Positions 22,709 through 32,196 of a DNA stretch of 64,000 nt are shown piece by piece (within the stretch, counting starts at the first letter, position 1; the number at the start of each line of letters is the position of its first letter). Origin of the DNA: Escallonia rubra (taxonomy: Eukaryota; Streptophyta; Magnoliopsida; Escalloniales; Escalloniaceae). The DNA is taken from NCBI GenBank assembly GCA_033065855.1, contig JAVXUO010001184.1, positions 62,001-126,000 of the forward strand, read 5' to 3'. The notes below the pieces were generated by a model, which ran no database searches, had not been told where the DNA came from, and saw nothing but the letters and a program-made list of their open reading frames with translations. The translations under genes were made by a program, and so were the position numbers.

Positions 22709-23055
22709 ATGGCTAGTGGTAGTGGAAAGTCGCAGCAAGGAGCATTCCTCGGCGTTCTTCAGAAGGCTAAGGGGAAGCGAAAGGAGAAGCAGCCAAGTGT
22801 GGAGTTGCCTCCTGTTCCTAAGAGGACTAGAGTCACTCCTGCAGAACACTCTCCCCAGATACTTGATCAAGTTTCTATTGAGGATGATCCCATCTTTCGC
22901 CCGAGGTGGGCACTTAGGCGCGATGACCTTGGGATGCCGGACAGTCAGATCTCGGAGCAGTATCTTCGTCATGGGATCCTTCCTCGAGACAAGGAAGTTT
23001 TCCAGAATCAGACCCATGAGACTTTTGCCTGCTCATTTGCCCAGGCCGTCTATAC
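22709..23055 (+). CDS. Tat antisense ORF, block 2: basic linker
   Basis: MASGSGKSQQGAFLGVLQKA is followed by a lysine/arginine-rich stretch (KGKRKEKQ, PVPKRTRVTP) that could be a nuclear localisation signal, then an acidic/aromatic region ending FACSFAQAVYT. It follows an AT-rich spacer ending in TTCATTGCAG and is followed by another spacer starting GTAACG and ending TTTATTTCAG, consistent with the introns reported in such antisense ORFs. Splicing is inferred, not shown. Confidence 0.6.
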
Positions 23056-23136
23056 GGTAACGTCTTTTGCTTCAACTAGGTTTTATGTTCTTGTTTCCCA
23101 GTTTCGTTCAGCTGCTGATCTTCATCTTTATTTCAG

Positions 23137-23634
23137 ATGTACGCCAGTGGATCTGAGATGTTTTCTCGCTTTGAGATGGCAAGGCAGGTGGCGGCCGAGG
23201 AGGCCCAGCTGACAAGGGAAGCAGTTAAGGAAGCACATGATGCTACCCATCGTGCTGAAGAGCTGAGCAAGCGTGAGGAAGATCATCTGGATCGGATTGC
23301 ATCTCTGGAGAAGAAGCTGGATCGTGTTAAGAAGAGGGCTGCAGAAGAGGTGGTCAAAGCTCGAGACCAAGGCATTTGTGATTTCTTAGAGGGAAATGCG
23401 GGGGATGAATGGCTGAAGAAGCGGACGGAAGATGGCCTGGAGATTTATGAGCTCGGCTTTGTGAAGGCCAAGGAGATGTTCGCTGAGCGCTTTCCTGATA
23501 TTCCCTTGGATGGTTTCGTTTTGCCTGCGGTTGGGTCACCATCTGGGGAGACTGTTATGCCTCCAGAGGCAGGAGATGCTGCAGCTTCTGATCTTCCAGG
23601 TGAAGGTCCTTCTGGTGATGCCCCCGAGGCTTAG
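23137..23634 (+). CDS. Tat antisense ORF, block 3: coiled-coil C-terminal part
   Basis: The frame begins MYASGSEMFSRFEMARQVAA and continues as a long charged heptad region (EEAQLTREAVKEAHDATHRA, EELSKREEDHLDRIASLEKK, LDRVKKRAAEEVVKA), a probable coiled coil of about 70 residues. A globular-looking segment follows (WLKKRTEDGLEIYELGFVKA, RFPDIPLDGFVLP) and then an acidic/proline tail. A C-terminal coiled coil is typical of plant 'gypsy-type transposon' proteins. The end is TAG at 23632-23634. Confidence 0.65.
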   Translation: MYASGSEMFSRFEMARQVAAEEAQLTREAVKEAHDATHRAEELSKREEDHLDRIASLEKKLDRVKKRAAEEVVKARDQGICDFLEGNAGDEWLKKRTEDGLEIYELGFVKAKEMFAERFPDIPLDGFVLPAVGSPSGETVMPPEAGDAAASDLPGEGPSGDAPEA

Positions 23635-24060
23635 ACTTGTAGCTAGCCTCTTTATTTTGTTAAGACAAGTGTTCAATGCCCTCTTAAGGGCTTATATGTA
23701 AAACTCTTATCTTTAATGTTTTAGCAATTTAGCCTTTACTATGTGTCTCTCATGGTTTCGTGTTTTACCATTCACACAGTATTATTCATTTTTACTTTGA
23801 CTCAAACTCTTTAATCGTCGCTTAAAGAGTCGGCAAAGAGGTCAAGCACCCTCGCTTGGCTTATATTTCGAAGATGCAAAAGTTTTGGTGGAGTGACGAT
23901 GCCCCCATTAACTTTTGTTTCTTCACGGAGTTAGATCTGTAGCTAATCCGCCTGGCTTCTCTTGTATTTTGAAAACTCAAGAGTTATACACTCTGTTCGG
24001 GCAGACTGCTTGGCCATCACTCTGTTTTAAACAGAATGTTTTGTTTTAAATTTCTCACTC
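23635..24060. other. Spacer between the antisense gene and array 2
   Basis: No gene. It probably contains the antisense 3' end. A decayed CTCTGTTCGGGCAGA-type unit appears from about 23990, leading into array 2. Confidence 0.5.
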
Positions 24061-24416
24061 TATTCGAGCAGAGTGTTTTGGCTATGCTTGTCACTCTGTT
24101 CGGGCAGAGTGTTCGGCCGTCATTCTGTTCGGACAGAATGTTTTGGCCATGCTTGTCACTCTGCTCGGACAGAGTGTTCGGCCGTCACTCTGTTCGGACA
24201 GAATGTTTTGTCTATGCTTGTCACTCTGTTCGGGCAGAGTGTTCGGCCGTCATTCTGTTCGGACAGAATGTTTTGGCCATGCTTGTCACTCTGCTCGGGC
24301 AGAGTGTTCGGCCGTCATTCTGTTCGGACAGAATGTTTTGGCTATGCTTGTCACTCTGTTCGGGCAGAGTGTTCGGCCGTCACTCTGTTCGGACAGAATG
24401 TTTTGGCTATGCTTCT
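24061..24416. repeat. Palindromic repeat array 2 (65-bp units)
   Basis: Five full 65-bp units start at 24076, 24141, 24206, 24271 and 24336, plus partial ends. Each unit has a TTTTGGCYATGCTTGT spacer, palindrome A (CACTCTGTTCGGGCAGAGTG type), the spacer TTCGGCCGT, and palindrome B (CATTCTGTTCGGACAGAATG type). Both palindromes have 8-bp arms around TCGG. The array sits between the antisense gene and the 3' end of pol, so arrays 1 and 2 bracket the antisense gene. Confidence 0.95.
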
Positions 24417-24602
24417 ATTACAACAATGCTGAGAAAGAATAACTTTATTGATAGAGTAGAAATAAAGTTTACATTGGATTGCTTAACAACCCATTTATTC
24501 GAAACAATCTGCTGAAGATTATTTTTAAGATGTTGGAGTTCCGATAAGGTCTGTGCCCCTTATCCCCCAAAAAAGGAAGTGTTTTTGGCTTGTGCCGAGA
24601 CA

Positions 24603-27600
24603 CTACTGGTAATATCTGCGCAAGTTCTCAGCATTCCAAGTACGAGGGATGGGTTCTCCAGAAAGTTTCCCTAGTGCGTAGGCGCCCGGTTTGAGCACCT
24701 TTATAACACGGTAGGGTCCTTCCCAGTTTGGAGATAACTTTCCCGTCGCCGCCTTCGGATCGGAAACTTCTAGTTTGCGAAGGACCAAATCTCCTTCGTT
24801 GAACTGTTTGGATCGGACTCTTTGATTGTAATATCGTGCCACTCGTTGTTTTATGACGACAGATCGTGCATGGGCTTGAGTTCGAGCTTCATCTACCAAA
24901 TCAAGATTTGCTCGGAGTCCATCTTCGTTGTTTAATTCGTTGAAGTGTAAGGCCCGTATCGTTGGAATTCCAATTTCGACTGGCAACATTGCTTCCGTTC
25001 CGTAGCAGAGTAAGAAAGGTGTTTCCCCTGTAACTGAATGTGGAGTTATTCGATAAGCCCACAATACTTTGGGGAGTTCGTCCACCCATGCGCCTTTAGC
25101 TTCATCTAGCTTCTTCTTCAATCCTTGTAGGATGCTTCGATTCATGTTTTCGGTCTGTCCGTTGGATTGTGGATGAGCTACAGAAGTGAATCTCAAATCG
25201 ATCGATAGATTCATACAAAAGGTTCGAAAGTTGTTGTTGTCAAATTGCTTTCCGTTATCAACGATCAAGGCCCTTGGTATTCCGAAGCGGCAGACGACAT
25301 TTTTCCAGAAGAACTCTTCACACTTGGCTGAAGTAATGGTAGCCAAAGATTCTGCTTCAGTCCATTTGGTGAAGTAGTCTATTGTCACGATTACGAATCG
25401 TCGTTGTCCTGTCGCCATGGGAAAAGGTCCCAAAAGATCCATTCCCCAAACAGCAAAAGGAATTGGAGAAACAATTGAGGTTAAAGGAACCACCGGTGTA
25501 TGGGAAACGGGCGCGAATTTCTGACATCTATCGCATCTTCGAGTAAAGTCAATCGCGTCTTTCTGCATCGTAGGCCAGTAGTATCCTTGCCTTAGGATTT
25601 TCTGTGCCAATGTTCTCCCTCCAAGATGTTGGCCGCATATCCCTTCATGTACTTCTTGTAATGCGTAAAGGGATTCTGATGGACGTAGACATCTGAGGTA
25701 AGGAAGGCTGAACGATTTTTTGTATAAAGTCCCTTCTACTAAAGCATACCGTGCAGCTTTGACACGAAGATTTCTGGCTTCGTGTCTTGTATCTGGTAAT
25801 TCGCCCGTGGATAGGTATGTGATGATTGTGTCCATCCAACAGGGTTCTTGATCTATTACTCCAACATTAGCTTGTGAAGTAATACTGCGGTCCTTGAGGA
25901 ACTCAAGGTATATCGGTCGTCGGACATCAATTTCTTCAATGGAGGCGAGCCTTGATAATGCATCTGCCTGAGTATTCTGGTCCCGGGGAATCTGGCGGAT
26001 GGTGAAATTTTGAAACTTCACCGCTGAAGTTTTAACTAAGTCGAGATATTGAGCCATTCTATCATCTCTGGCTTCATAATCTCCCAGGACGTGATTGACC
26101 ACCAGTTGTGAATCACTTTGAACTGATAAAGAGTTCACTTTTAAGGCGTGTGCTAACCTTATCCCCGCAAGAAGGGCCTCATACTCTGCTTCGTTATTCG
26201 AGGCTTGAAAGCCGAAGCGAAGTGCGTATTCGATGGTAAATCCTTCTGGACTTATAAGAATAATCCCTGCTCCGCTACTGCCAATAGCTGAAGAACCGTC
26301 TACATAAAGATTCCAAGGATCCGGAACCTCTGAAATTACTAATTGAGGAGGGTCTTCAGGTAGTGTACACTCTACAATGAAGTCTGCCAAGGCTTGCGCT
26401 TTGATTGCCGTGCGAGGCTTGTATTGGATGTCGAATTCCCCCAACTCTACGGACCAATTGACTAGTCTTCCTGAAGCCTCTGGGCTCAGCAAAACTTTTC
26501 TAAGTGGTTGGTCCGTCAGTATAATAATAGTATGAGATTGGAAGTATGGTCGAAGACGCCTGGCCGATATGATAAGGGCTAGTGCGATCTTGTCGATCTT
26601 TGGGTATCTAGTCTCTACATCTTGCAAGACTTTACTAATGTAGTAGATGAGTTTCTGAACTCCATCTTCTTCTTTAATTAAAACAGTACTGACTGCGACG
26701 TCTGTGACTGAGAGGTATAGGAATAAGTCTTCACCTGAAAGTGGTTTTGAAAGTAGGGGTGGAGAACTTAAATAAGTCTTGAGTTCTTCAAACGACTCCT
26801 GGCAGTCATCTGTCCAAGTGAAACTTTTTGCTTTTCTGATGGCTTTGAAGAATGGCAAGCACCGTTCAGCTGATCGGGCCATGAACCTTCCCAAGGCTGC
26901 AACCCTTCCCGTCAACTCTTGTACTTGCTTGACTGTTTTTGGGGACGTCATGCTTTGGATAGCTTTGATCTTCTCTGGGTTCGCTTCGATCCCTCGTTGA
27001 GAAACTATAAATCCCAAAAACTTTCCTGATGCGACTCCGAAAGCGCACTTGAGTGGATTTAGCTTCATTCTATACTTTCGAAGGATGTCAAAAGTTTCTT
27101 TCAAGTCTTTGGCATGGAATTCAGACTTTATGCTTTTGACGAGCATATCGTCGACATAAACTTCCATGTTCTTCCCAATCAAGTCTCGAAATATCATGTT
27201 CACCAGACGCTGGTACGTTGCTCCGGCATTCTTGAGTCCAAAGGGCATCACTTTGTAGCAGTACAACCCTCTCTCTGTGATGAACGAAGTTTTGGAGACG
27301 TCGTCTTTGTGCATCATAATCTGGTTATAACCAGAATATGCGTCCATGAAACTAAGCAGTTCATGGCCCGACGTAGAGTCGATAAGAAGATCTATTCTTG
27401 GGAGTGAGTAGCTGTCCTTCGGGCATGCTTTGTTGAGATCCGTGTAATCGATACATATCCGCCATCTGTCGCCTGATTTAGGAACCATGACTACATTGGC
27501 GATCCATTCTGGGTAGTGGACCTCTTCAATGAAGTTAGCCGTTAGGAGTTTATCTACTTCTTCTTCAATCTTCTCCTGTCTCTCTGGCGCAAAAGTCCTT

Positions 27601-28535
27601 TTCTTCTGCTTGACAGGTTTTTTGGATGGATCAACATTCAGCCTATGGGTAATGACTTCAGGATCAATTCCAGGCATGTCTGCGGCTGTCCATGCAAAAA
27701 TATCCGCATAGGTTCTTAATAGGTTCACCAGCTCAAGTTTGGTGTCTTCCTTAAGATTTGATCCTATTCGAACCGTCTTGCTTTCTTCCCCGGGATATAC
27801 TTCAATGCTGATAAGGTCTTCAACTGGTTCTCTCCTTTGTATCCTTGTATCTTCCCGGAGGTCGTCTATAATGAGTGCTTCCTTGCTTTTTGATCGGCAT
27901 GAAGTTACGTAGCACTGGCGAGCTGTAGTTTGGTCGCCTTTCACCTCTCCAATCCCGTGCTCTGTGGGGAATTTCATTTTGAGGTGATAAGTTGACACTA
28001 CAGCCTGAAACTGATTGAGCGCTGGTCGTCCCAATATTGCGTTGTATGGTGAGGGGACCTTTACCACCACAAAATCAAGCATGAAGTTGGCTTGTGTTGG
28101 AGGTGTGCCAATCGCAACCGGGAGCGCGATAATACCTTCGACTGCAACTGGATGATTGGAGAATCCATACAACGGTGTATCCATCTTTCGGAGACGGTCC
28201 GTTGGAATGTTCATCTTCTTGAATGCATCGTAAAATAAGACTTCCGCAGAACTTCCGTTATCGATCAGGACGCGTTTCATGTCGAAGTTCCCAGCCTTTA
28301 TGGTGATGACTAATGGATCATCATGAGGAGTTTTTACGTCCTGCGAATCTTCATCAGAGAAGGTGATCGTTGCTGCGGGTGTTGCCTTCTGCTTTTTACT
28401 TGGGGGTTGACTCGTTATGCACACTTCTCTGGCGTATGCTTTTCGAGCTTGTCCAGATGATCCTCCTGCTGCCAATCCCCCAGATATAGTGTTGATTATA
28501 CCTGCATTCTCTTCTCGATCTTCTCTTTCTTCCAT
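24603..28535 (-). CDS. pol: Tat pol polyprotein (protease, RT, RNase H, archaeal-type RNase H, integrase)
   Basis: A 1310-codon open frame. In order: protease with VLIDNGSSAEVLFYDAF near residue 90; reverse transcriptase with WRICIDYTDLNKACPKDSY, FMDAYSGYNQI and the catalytic MEVYVDDMLVKS; the connecting RNase H (LSVTDVAVSTVLI..YISKVL); a second, archaeal-type RNase H (WNLYVDGSSAIGSSGAGI, ASNNEAEYEALLAG, QSDSQLVVNHV, ADALSRLAS); and integrase with the zinc-binding H..H..CDRCQK, then WGMDLLGPFP, ALIVDNGKQFD and SNGQTENMNRSI. The dual RNase H is characteristic of Tat elements. The protein would replicate the element in cytoplasmic particles and integrate the cDNA in the nucleus. The frame looks intact. 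Confidence 0.95.
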   Translation of the reverse strand: MEEREDREENAGIINTISGGLAAGGSSGQARKAYAREVCITSQPPSKKQKATPAATITFSDEDSQDVKTPHDDPLVITIKAGNFDMKRVLIDNGSSAEVLFYDAFKKMNIPTDRLRKMDTPLYGFSNHPVAVEGIIALPVAIGTPPTQANFMLDFVVVKVPSPYNAILGRPALNQFQAVVSTYHLKMKFPTEHGIGEVKGDQTTARQCYVTSCRSKSKEALIIDDLREDTRIQRREPVEDLISIEVYPGEESKTVRIGSNLKEDTKLELVNLLRTYADIFAWTAADMPGIDPEVITHRLNVDPSKKPVKQKKRTFAPERQEKIEEEVDKLLTANFIEEVHYPEWIANVVMVPKSGDRWRICIDYTDLNKACPKDSYSLPRIDLLIDSTSGHELLSFMDAYSGYNQIMMHKDDVSKTSFITERGLYCYKVMPFGLKNAGATYQRLVNMIFRDLIGKNMEVYVDDMLVKSIKSEFHAKDLKETFDILRKYRMKLNPLKCAFGVASGKFLGFIVSQRGIEANPEKIKAIQSMTSPKTVKQVQELTGRVAALGRFMARSAERCLPFFKAIRKAKSFTWTDDCQESFEELKTYLSSPPLLSKPLSGEDLFLYLSVTDVAVSTVLIKEEDGVQKLIYYISKVLQDVETRYPKIDKIALALIISARRLRPYFQSHTIIILTDQPLRKVLLSPEASGRLVNWSVELGEFDIQYKPRTAIKAQALADFIVECTLPEDPPQLVISEVPDPWNLYVDGSSAIGSSGAGIILISPEGFTIEYALRFGFQASNNEAEYEALLAGIRLAHALKVNSLSVQSDSQLVVNHVLGDYEARDDRMAQYLDLVKTSAVKFQNFTIRQIPRDQNTQADALSRLASIEEIDVRRPIYLEFLKDRSITSQANVGVIDQEPCWMDTIITYLSTGELPDTRHEARNLRVKAARYALVEGTLYKKSFSLPYLRCLRPSESLYALQEVHEGICGQHLGGRTLAQKILRQGYYWPTMQKDAIDFTRRCDRCQKFAPVSHTPVVPLTSIVSPIPFAVWGMDLLGPFPMATGQRRFVIVTIDYFTKWTEAESLATITSAKCEEFFWKNVVCRFGIPRALIVDNGKQFDNNNFRTFCMNLSIDLRFTSVAHPQSNGQTENMNRSILQGLKKKLDEAKGAWVDELPKVLWAYRITPHSVTGETPFLLCYGTEAMLPVEIGIPTIRALHFNELNNEDGLRANLDLVDEARTQAHARSVVIKQRVARYYNQRVRSKQFNEGDLVLRKLEVSDPKAATGKLSPNWEGPYRVIKVLKPGAYALGKLSGEPIPRTWNAENLRRYYQ

Positions 28536-28724
28536 GGCCGGGGGTGTCTATTGTCGTCCTTCCCTTGGAGCAACAAACTTTCTCAACTGACCACGCTTGA
28601 TAAGGGCCTCAATTGCTGCTTTAAGCGTTCCGCAGTTATCAGTTGCATGGCCATGATCTTTGTGGAAGTGACACCATAAATCTTTGTTCCTCTTATTTAG
28701 CCGGGATCTCATCTTATCTGGCCA

Positions 28725-30155
28725 CTAGAGAGCTTGATTGTCCTTGATCTCGTGGAGAATCTGAGATGGCTTGGCGTTAAGGGGTGTCAGATCTTTCGGA
28801 GCAAACGGGTCTTTGGGACGTCGTTCGTCCGGTTTAGATCGTTTTACTGACTTTCCCCCTTGGGGAGTTATTTCTCGAGATCGTTTCTTCGTGTTTTCCT
28901 TTTCTTCTCCATGTCGCCCTCTGTGTGTCTCCAGGTATTCTTCAGCTTGAATATATTTGTTTGCCTTCTCAAGTAGGGCTCTCATATTGCCTGGTGGACT
29001 TTTGTTCACAGAGAAGGCAAACTTGGATGTCGGACGGAGAGCGCGGAGAAAGGCAGTGTATTTCACAGACTCGTCTAGATTGTCAACCTCCAAAGTCGCT
29101 GCGTTGAACCGTCCAAGGAAACAAGCCAGAGATTCGTTTTTCTCCTGCACAATGTTAAGCAGGCTCGCCGAATTCTTTCTTCGGGAGCGACTACTTACAA
29201 AGTGCTTTTGGAAGAGATCCGACAATTGGCTGAAAGAAAAGATTGATCTTGGTTTGAGAGATTTGAACCACGCATGTGTAGCTTTTCTGAGAGTAATGGG
29301 GAAGGCTCTACACATGACAGCATCCGAAACTTGGAGGAGTAACATGTTGGTTTCAAATTGATAAACATGTTCTCCAGGATCTCCCGTCCCGTCATAATGG
29401 TCGCACTGAGGCATTCGGAAGTTGGGCGGTAGCTTTGCTTTCTCAATAGTTTTGGATAACGGATATCCAGATTCTTCCCTTGGGAGAGATCGTTCTGGAG
29501 AACGATATCTAGGTACTATCTTCCAAGAGTTTCGCTCTTGGGAACGAAACTCAGGTGTCGTCTTCCTGTGGACAGATCTTCGAGGAGTTTCAGCTTTCGC
29601 GACTCGCCGGGGAGATGAGTTGGTACTGCCTTCGACTGATGGATCCCGTCGATAGCACGATCCGCTTCTGGTCATGTGACTTCCGCTTTTAACTCTGGGA
29701 TCATAAGTTGGATCGGTCGTTGATTGATACTTGCGGCCGTAGCTTGATCTGGAGGTGAGACGAAGACGAAGGTCGCTAGGATCAAGATGGGAATGGTGAG
29801 TGGACTGTGGAGCTGCCACCCTGTCAAGCTTTTGTTGAAGAGTGTTTACAACATCCTTCAGTTCGTGGATTTCCTTGGTAAGGTTATCATGTGGTGTTTT
29901 GAATAGCTGACGGTTCAGGCGATGGCGAAGGTCACCGTTTTTCAGAGTAGACGTTGGAGATTTGTTTCTCCGAGGTCTAGTTTCTGATTCGGGAGTAGCA
30001 GATGTTATGTTGACGTAATTATCTTCGGAAGAACTGGTGTGACGACGACGCAGAGGGGTCGAGCGCTGATCATGAGAATGACCTGGTCGATGAGAGTCGT
30101 TAGTTCTCGCATGATGATTCTGTGAAGAGTCATCGGAAGAAGAGTGGTTAGCCAT
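28725..30155 (-). CDS. gag: Tat gag
   Basis: A 476-codon open frame starts MANHSSSDDSSQNHHARTND, 35 bp inside the 5' LTR on the minus strand. A Ser/Arg-rich N-terminal third with a short coiled-coil-like stretch (ELKDVVNTLQQKLDRVA) is followed by the retrotransposon gag domain (LPPNFRMPQCDHYDGTGDPG, ATHAWFKSLKPRSIFSF, LFQKHFVSSRSRRK, ESLACFLGRFNAATLEV). A basic C-terminal region follows. Gag forms the cytoplasmic particle. A separate stretch of about 190 bp lies between this frame and pol and has a Cys/His-rich look. Confidence 0.9.
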   Translation of the reverse strand: MANHSSSDDSSQNHHARTNDSHRPGHSHDQRSTPLRRRHTSSSEDNYVNITSATPESETRPRRNKSPTSTLKNGDLRHRLNRQLFKTPHDNLTKEIHELKDVVNTLQQKLDRVAAPQSTHHSHLDPSDLRLRLTSRSSYGRKYQSTTDPTYDPRVKSGSHMTRSGSCYRRDPSVEGSTNSSPRRVAKAETPRRSVHRKTTPEFRSQERNSWKIVPRYRSPERSLPREESGYPLSKTIEKAKLPPNFRMPQCDHYDGTGDPGEHVYQFETNMLLLQVSDAVMCRAFPITLRKATHAWFKSLKPRSIFSFSQLSDLFQKHFVSSRSRRKNSASLLNIVQEKNESLACFLGRFNAATLEVDNLDESVKYTAFLRALRPTSKFAFSVNKSPPGNMRALLEKANKYIQAEEYLETHRGRHGEEKENTKKRSREITPQGGKSVKRSKPDERRPKDPFAPKDLTPLNAKPSQILHEIKDNQAL

Positions 30156-30189
30156 GTTCCCTGTAGGGGTCCCACGGATGGCGCCAATC
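30155..30189 (-). promoter_or_regulatory. Primer-binding site region of the Tat element
   Basis: Directly inside the 5' LTR the minus strand reads GATTGGCGCCATCCGTGGGA. The TGGCGCC core matches the 3' end of plant tRNA-Asp, but the remainder matches only partly, so the primer tRNA is a tentative assignment. Confidence 0.6.
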
Positions 30190-30634
30190 TGTTGCAGCTA
30201 AAAACTGGATCGGGAACAGCACCAGAAATCAGGCCTGCAAAAGATAACACGGAGTTACCGCCGGGTGGGGTTCCGGCGGGGGAACGCTCCGATGCTTAAG
30301 TCAGAGAAGGCTAACGATGTAGAACTCTGAAGAAGCAGTAAAGACACAATGTGTATATGTGTGAGCTTAGGTTTACCTGAGGGGCATGACCCCTTTATAT
30401 AGTGGTAGAAGGAGGAATCCTAGTAAGACTGGGCTTTGACTAACTCCAATCAGAATCCAATTAGGATCTTAGAAGATCCTTATGTCAATCTGAGCTGATG
30501 GAGTCAGAGTATTTTTAGGATTCTGTCTGATGACCGATATGGTAAGTGCCATATCAGTAGCGAGTCAATACGGGTTACGTGTCATGACCGCCACGTGTCG
30601 TCCGTAGATAGGAAGGATATTTTTAGCTATATCA
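30190..30634 (-). repeat. 5' LTR of the Tat element
   Basis: 445 bp, identical to the left LTR except for two substitutions by eye. TATA-like CTATATAAAG lies on the minus strand near 30393-30402 and would start gag-pol transcription. The duplicated target ACGCC follows at 30635-30639. Confidence 0.95.
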
Positions 30635-31122
30635 ACGCCCAACATCAAGAGAACTTGAAAGTATAAGGATCCAAGTGAACATAATGTATAGCCGGAATAT
30701 GTAGTTCAAAGATATCAGGAGGGAGAAAGATGCTCTTTGGGTACCAAGAATCGGAGAGAACAATTAAGTGTCAGAGAGTACTAAAATATTTACATATAAA
30801 GATACAATTGATCTCTAACTATGAGCTAGGGCAAATATTTTGTAGACAAAAGCTTTGTTGTTCTAACCAATCTACCCACTGTCTTCTGGAAAGAACTTGG
30901 ACAAATAAGATGGAGCAAAGATTCAACTAAGGGCTGTGCAGTATTTTTGGAGATAATCCTTGAAAGCAGAAGTTTATGCTACAAATGTGACAATCTTTGA
31001 AGTCTTGTCAAAGCCATGTCATTAGTAATGTCTAGGGACAATCCTTGACAACAAATAGTTATACACTTTAGGCTAAAAGGTGAAGTTCGTTGCTTCAAAT
31101 TTCTTTCGTATTCATAATAAAT
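30635..31122. other. Spacer with no gene recognised
   Basis: The Tat empty-site flank continues here from 19927. No coding exon or RNA gene was recognised. Confidence 0.4.
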
Positions 31123-32196
31123 GTCAAATACACGTAGGTACCCTGTAACTACCACAAAGTCTCAATTAAGGGTCCCAAAGTTTAATTTTTACACATAAGG
31201 GCCTGTAACTCCAAATTTGCAACAAGTAAGGGCATCCGTCCACTTTCTTAACGATCCAAGCTTTTCCGTTATGGGCATTTTTGGGTTTCCATATTTGGGT
31301 GTTTCAAAAGCTGCCCACTCACGACCAACACCACCGGCAACACCATCCGGCTACCATGCCGGCAACTGTCCCTGCCATCGCTCCCCCATCACCACGATCC
31401 ACCGCCGACCAACGCTGTTCGGCGACCAACACCGCTCCCCCATCACCACGATCCACCCACGACCAATACCGCTCCCCCATCACCACGATCCACCGTTGAC
31501 CAAAACAGTCTGGGGACCCCGCCGGTAGTGGCCCTGCCACCCCATTACCACAACCAACCGCCGGCCACAACCACAGCGGCACACTTCCGGCCGCCGGCCA
31601 CCACCAATCATGCCAACCCACCAACAGCCACCGCCGACGAACTAAATCAATCCAGATCCCGGCAAACCGACGACCACCAATCGCCACAGATCCTTACCGG
31701 CAAACCCATGACCACCCAAAACCTTACCTGCAAACCCACGACCAGGACCATCAAAACCTTACCTGCAATCTGGTTCTTTATTGTTCTACCCCCGGCGAGA
31801 CCCTCCGGCAACCACCACCTAACTGCTCAACACCCTCCTGCAAAGACCACCCACTGCTCGCCGCCGATTCGAATCCTACGCCAATTCCGTCCATTTTTTC
31901 GCTATCTGCTTTGGCCTCCATTTTTTACGATCTCCTTTGGCCAATCCAACTCATGTGTATTAAAGACCCACCTGAAACAAACTCACTCTCTCTCACAGTC
32001 TCTCTGTCTCACAATGAAACCCAAATATGGAAACCCAAAAGTGCCCCTGACGGAAAAGCTTGGATCGTTAAGAAAGTGGACGGATGCCCTTACTTGTTGC
32101 AAATTTGGAGTTACAGGCCCTTATGTGTAAAAATTAAACTTTGAGACCCTTAATTGAGACTTTGTGGTAGTTCCAGGGTACCTACGTGTATTTGAC
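31123..32196. mobile_element. Long-TIR DNA element (MULE-like) with proline/threonine-rich interior
   Basis: The first ~190 bp (GTCAAATACACGTAGGTACC.. to about 31312) recur inverted at 32013-32196 with only scattered differences, giving long terminal inverted repeats as in many MULEs. The interior (31313-31990) is GC-rich with repeated CCCCCATCACCACGATCCACC units at about 31384, 31438 and 31468 and other CCACC/ACCGCC words. It opens frames on both strands that look repetitive rather than conserved. No transposase was seen and no clear 9-bp target duplication was found at these borders. Confidence 0.7.

Larger units (their letters stand above)
19928..30634 (-). mobile_element. Tat-lineage Ty3/Gypsy LTR retrotransposon, young and nearly whole
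   Basis: Two 445-bp direct repeats (TG..CA) bound 10.7 kb, with a perfect 5-bp target duplication. The element reads on the minus strand: 5' LTR, primer-binding site beginning TTGGCGCC, gag, pol, a long 3' region, a purine tract (AAAAGCAGGGGGCATA) and the 3' LTR. The pol order PR-RT-RNaseH-INT with an extra archaeal-type RNase H, plus a long 3' region carrying an antisense gene, is the Tat/Retand pattern. The LTRs differ at 2 of 445 positions by eye; at a commonly used plant rate of 1.3e-8 per site per year this is under about 0.2 million years. It looks whole or nearly so. Confidence 0.95.

Noticed and set aside
24061-24416. CRISPR-like regular palindromic repeats
   Set aside because: Spacers are identical from unit to unit and the region is inside a plant retrotransposon; there are no cas genes.
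24036-24515. Overlapping plus-strand frames of 99-159 codons (FGRHSVRTECF repeats)
   Set aside because: Translations of the 65-bp repeat array, equally open in three frames.
31217-32130. Pro/Thr/His-rich plus-strand frames of 103 and 200 codons
   Set aside because: Lie inside the long-TIR element and follow its repetitive centre; no conserved domain, though capture of a host exon cannot be excluded.
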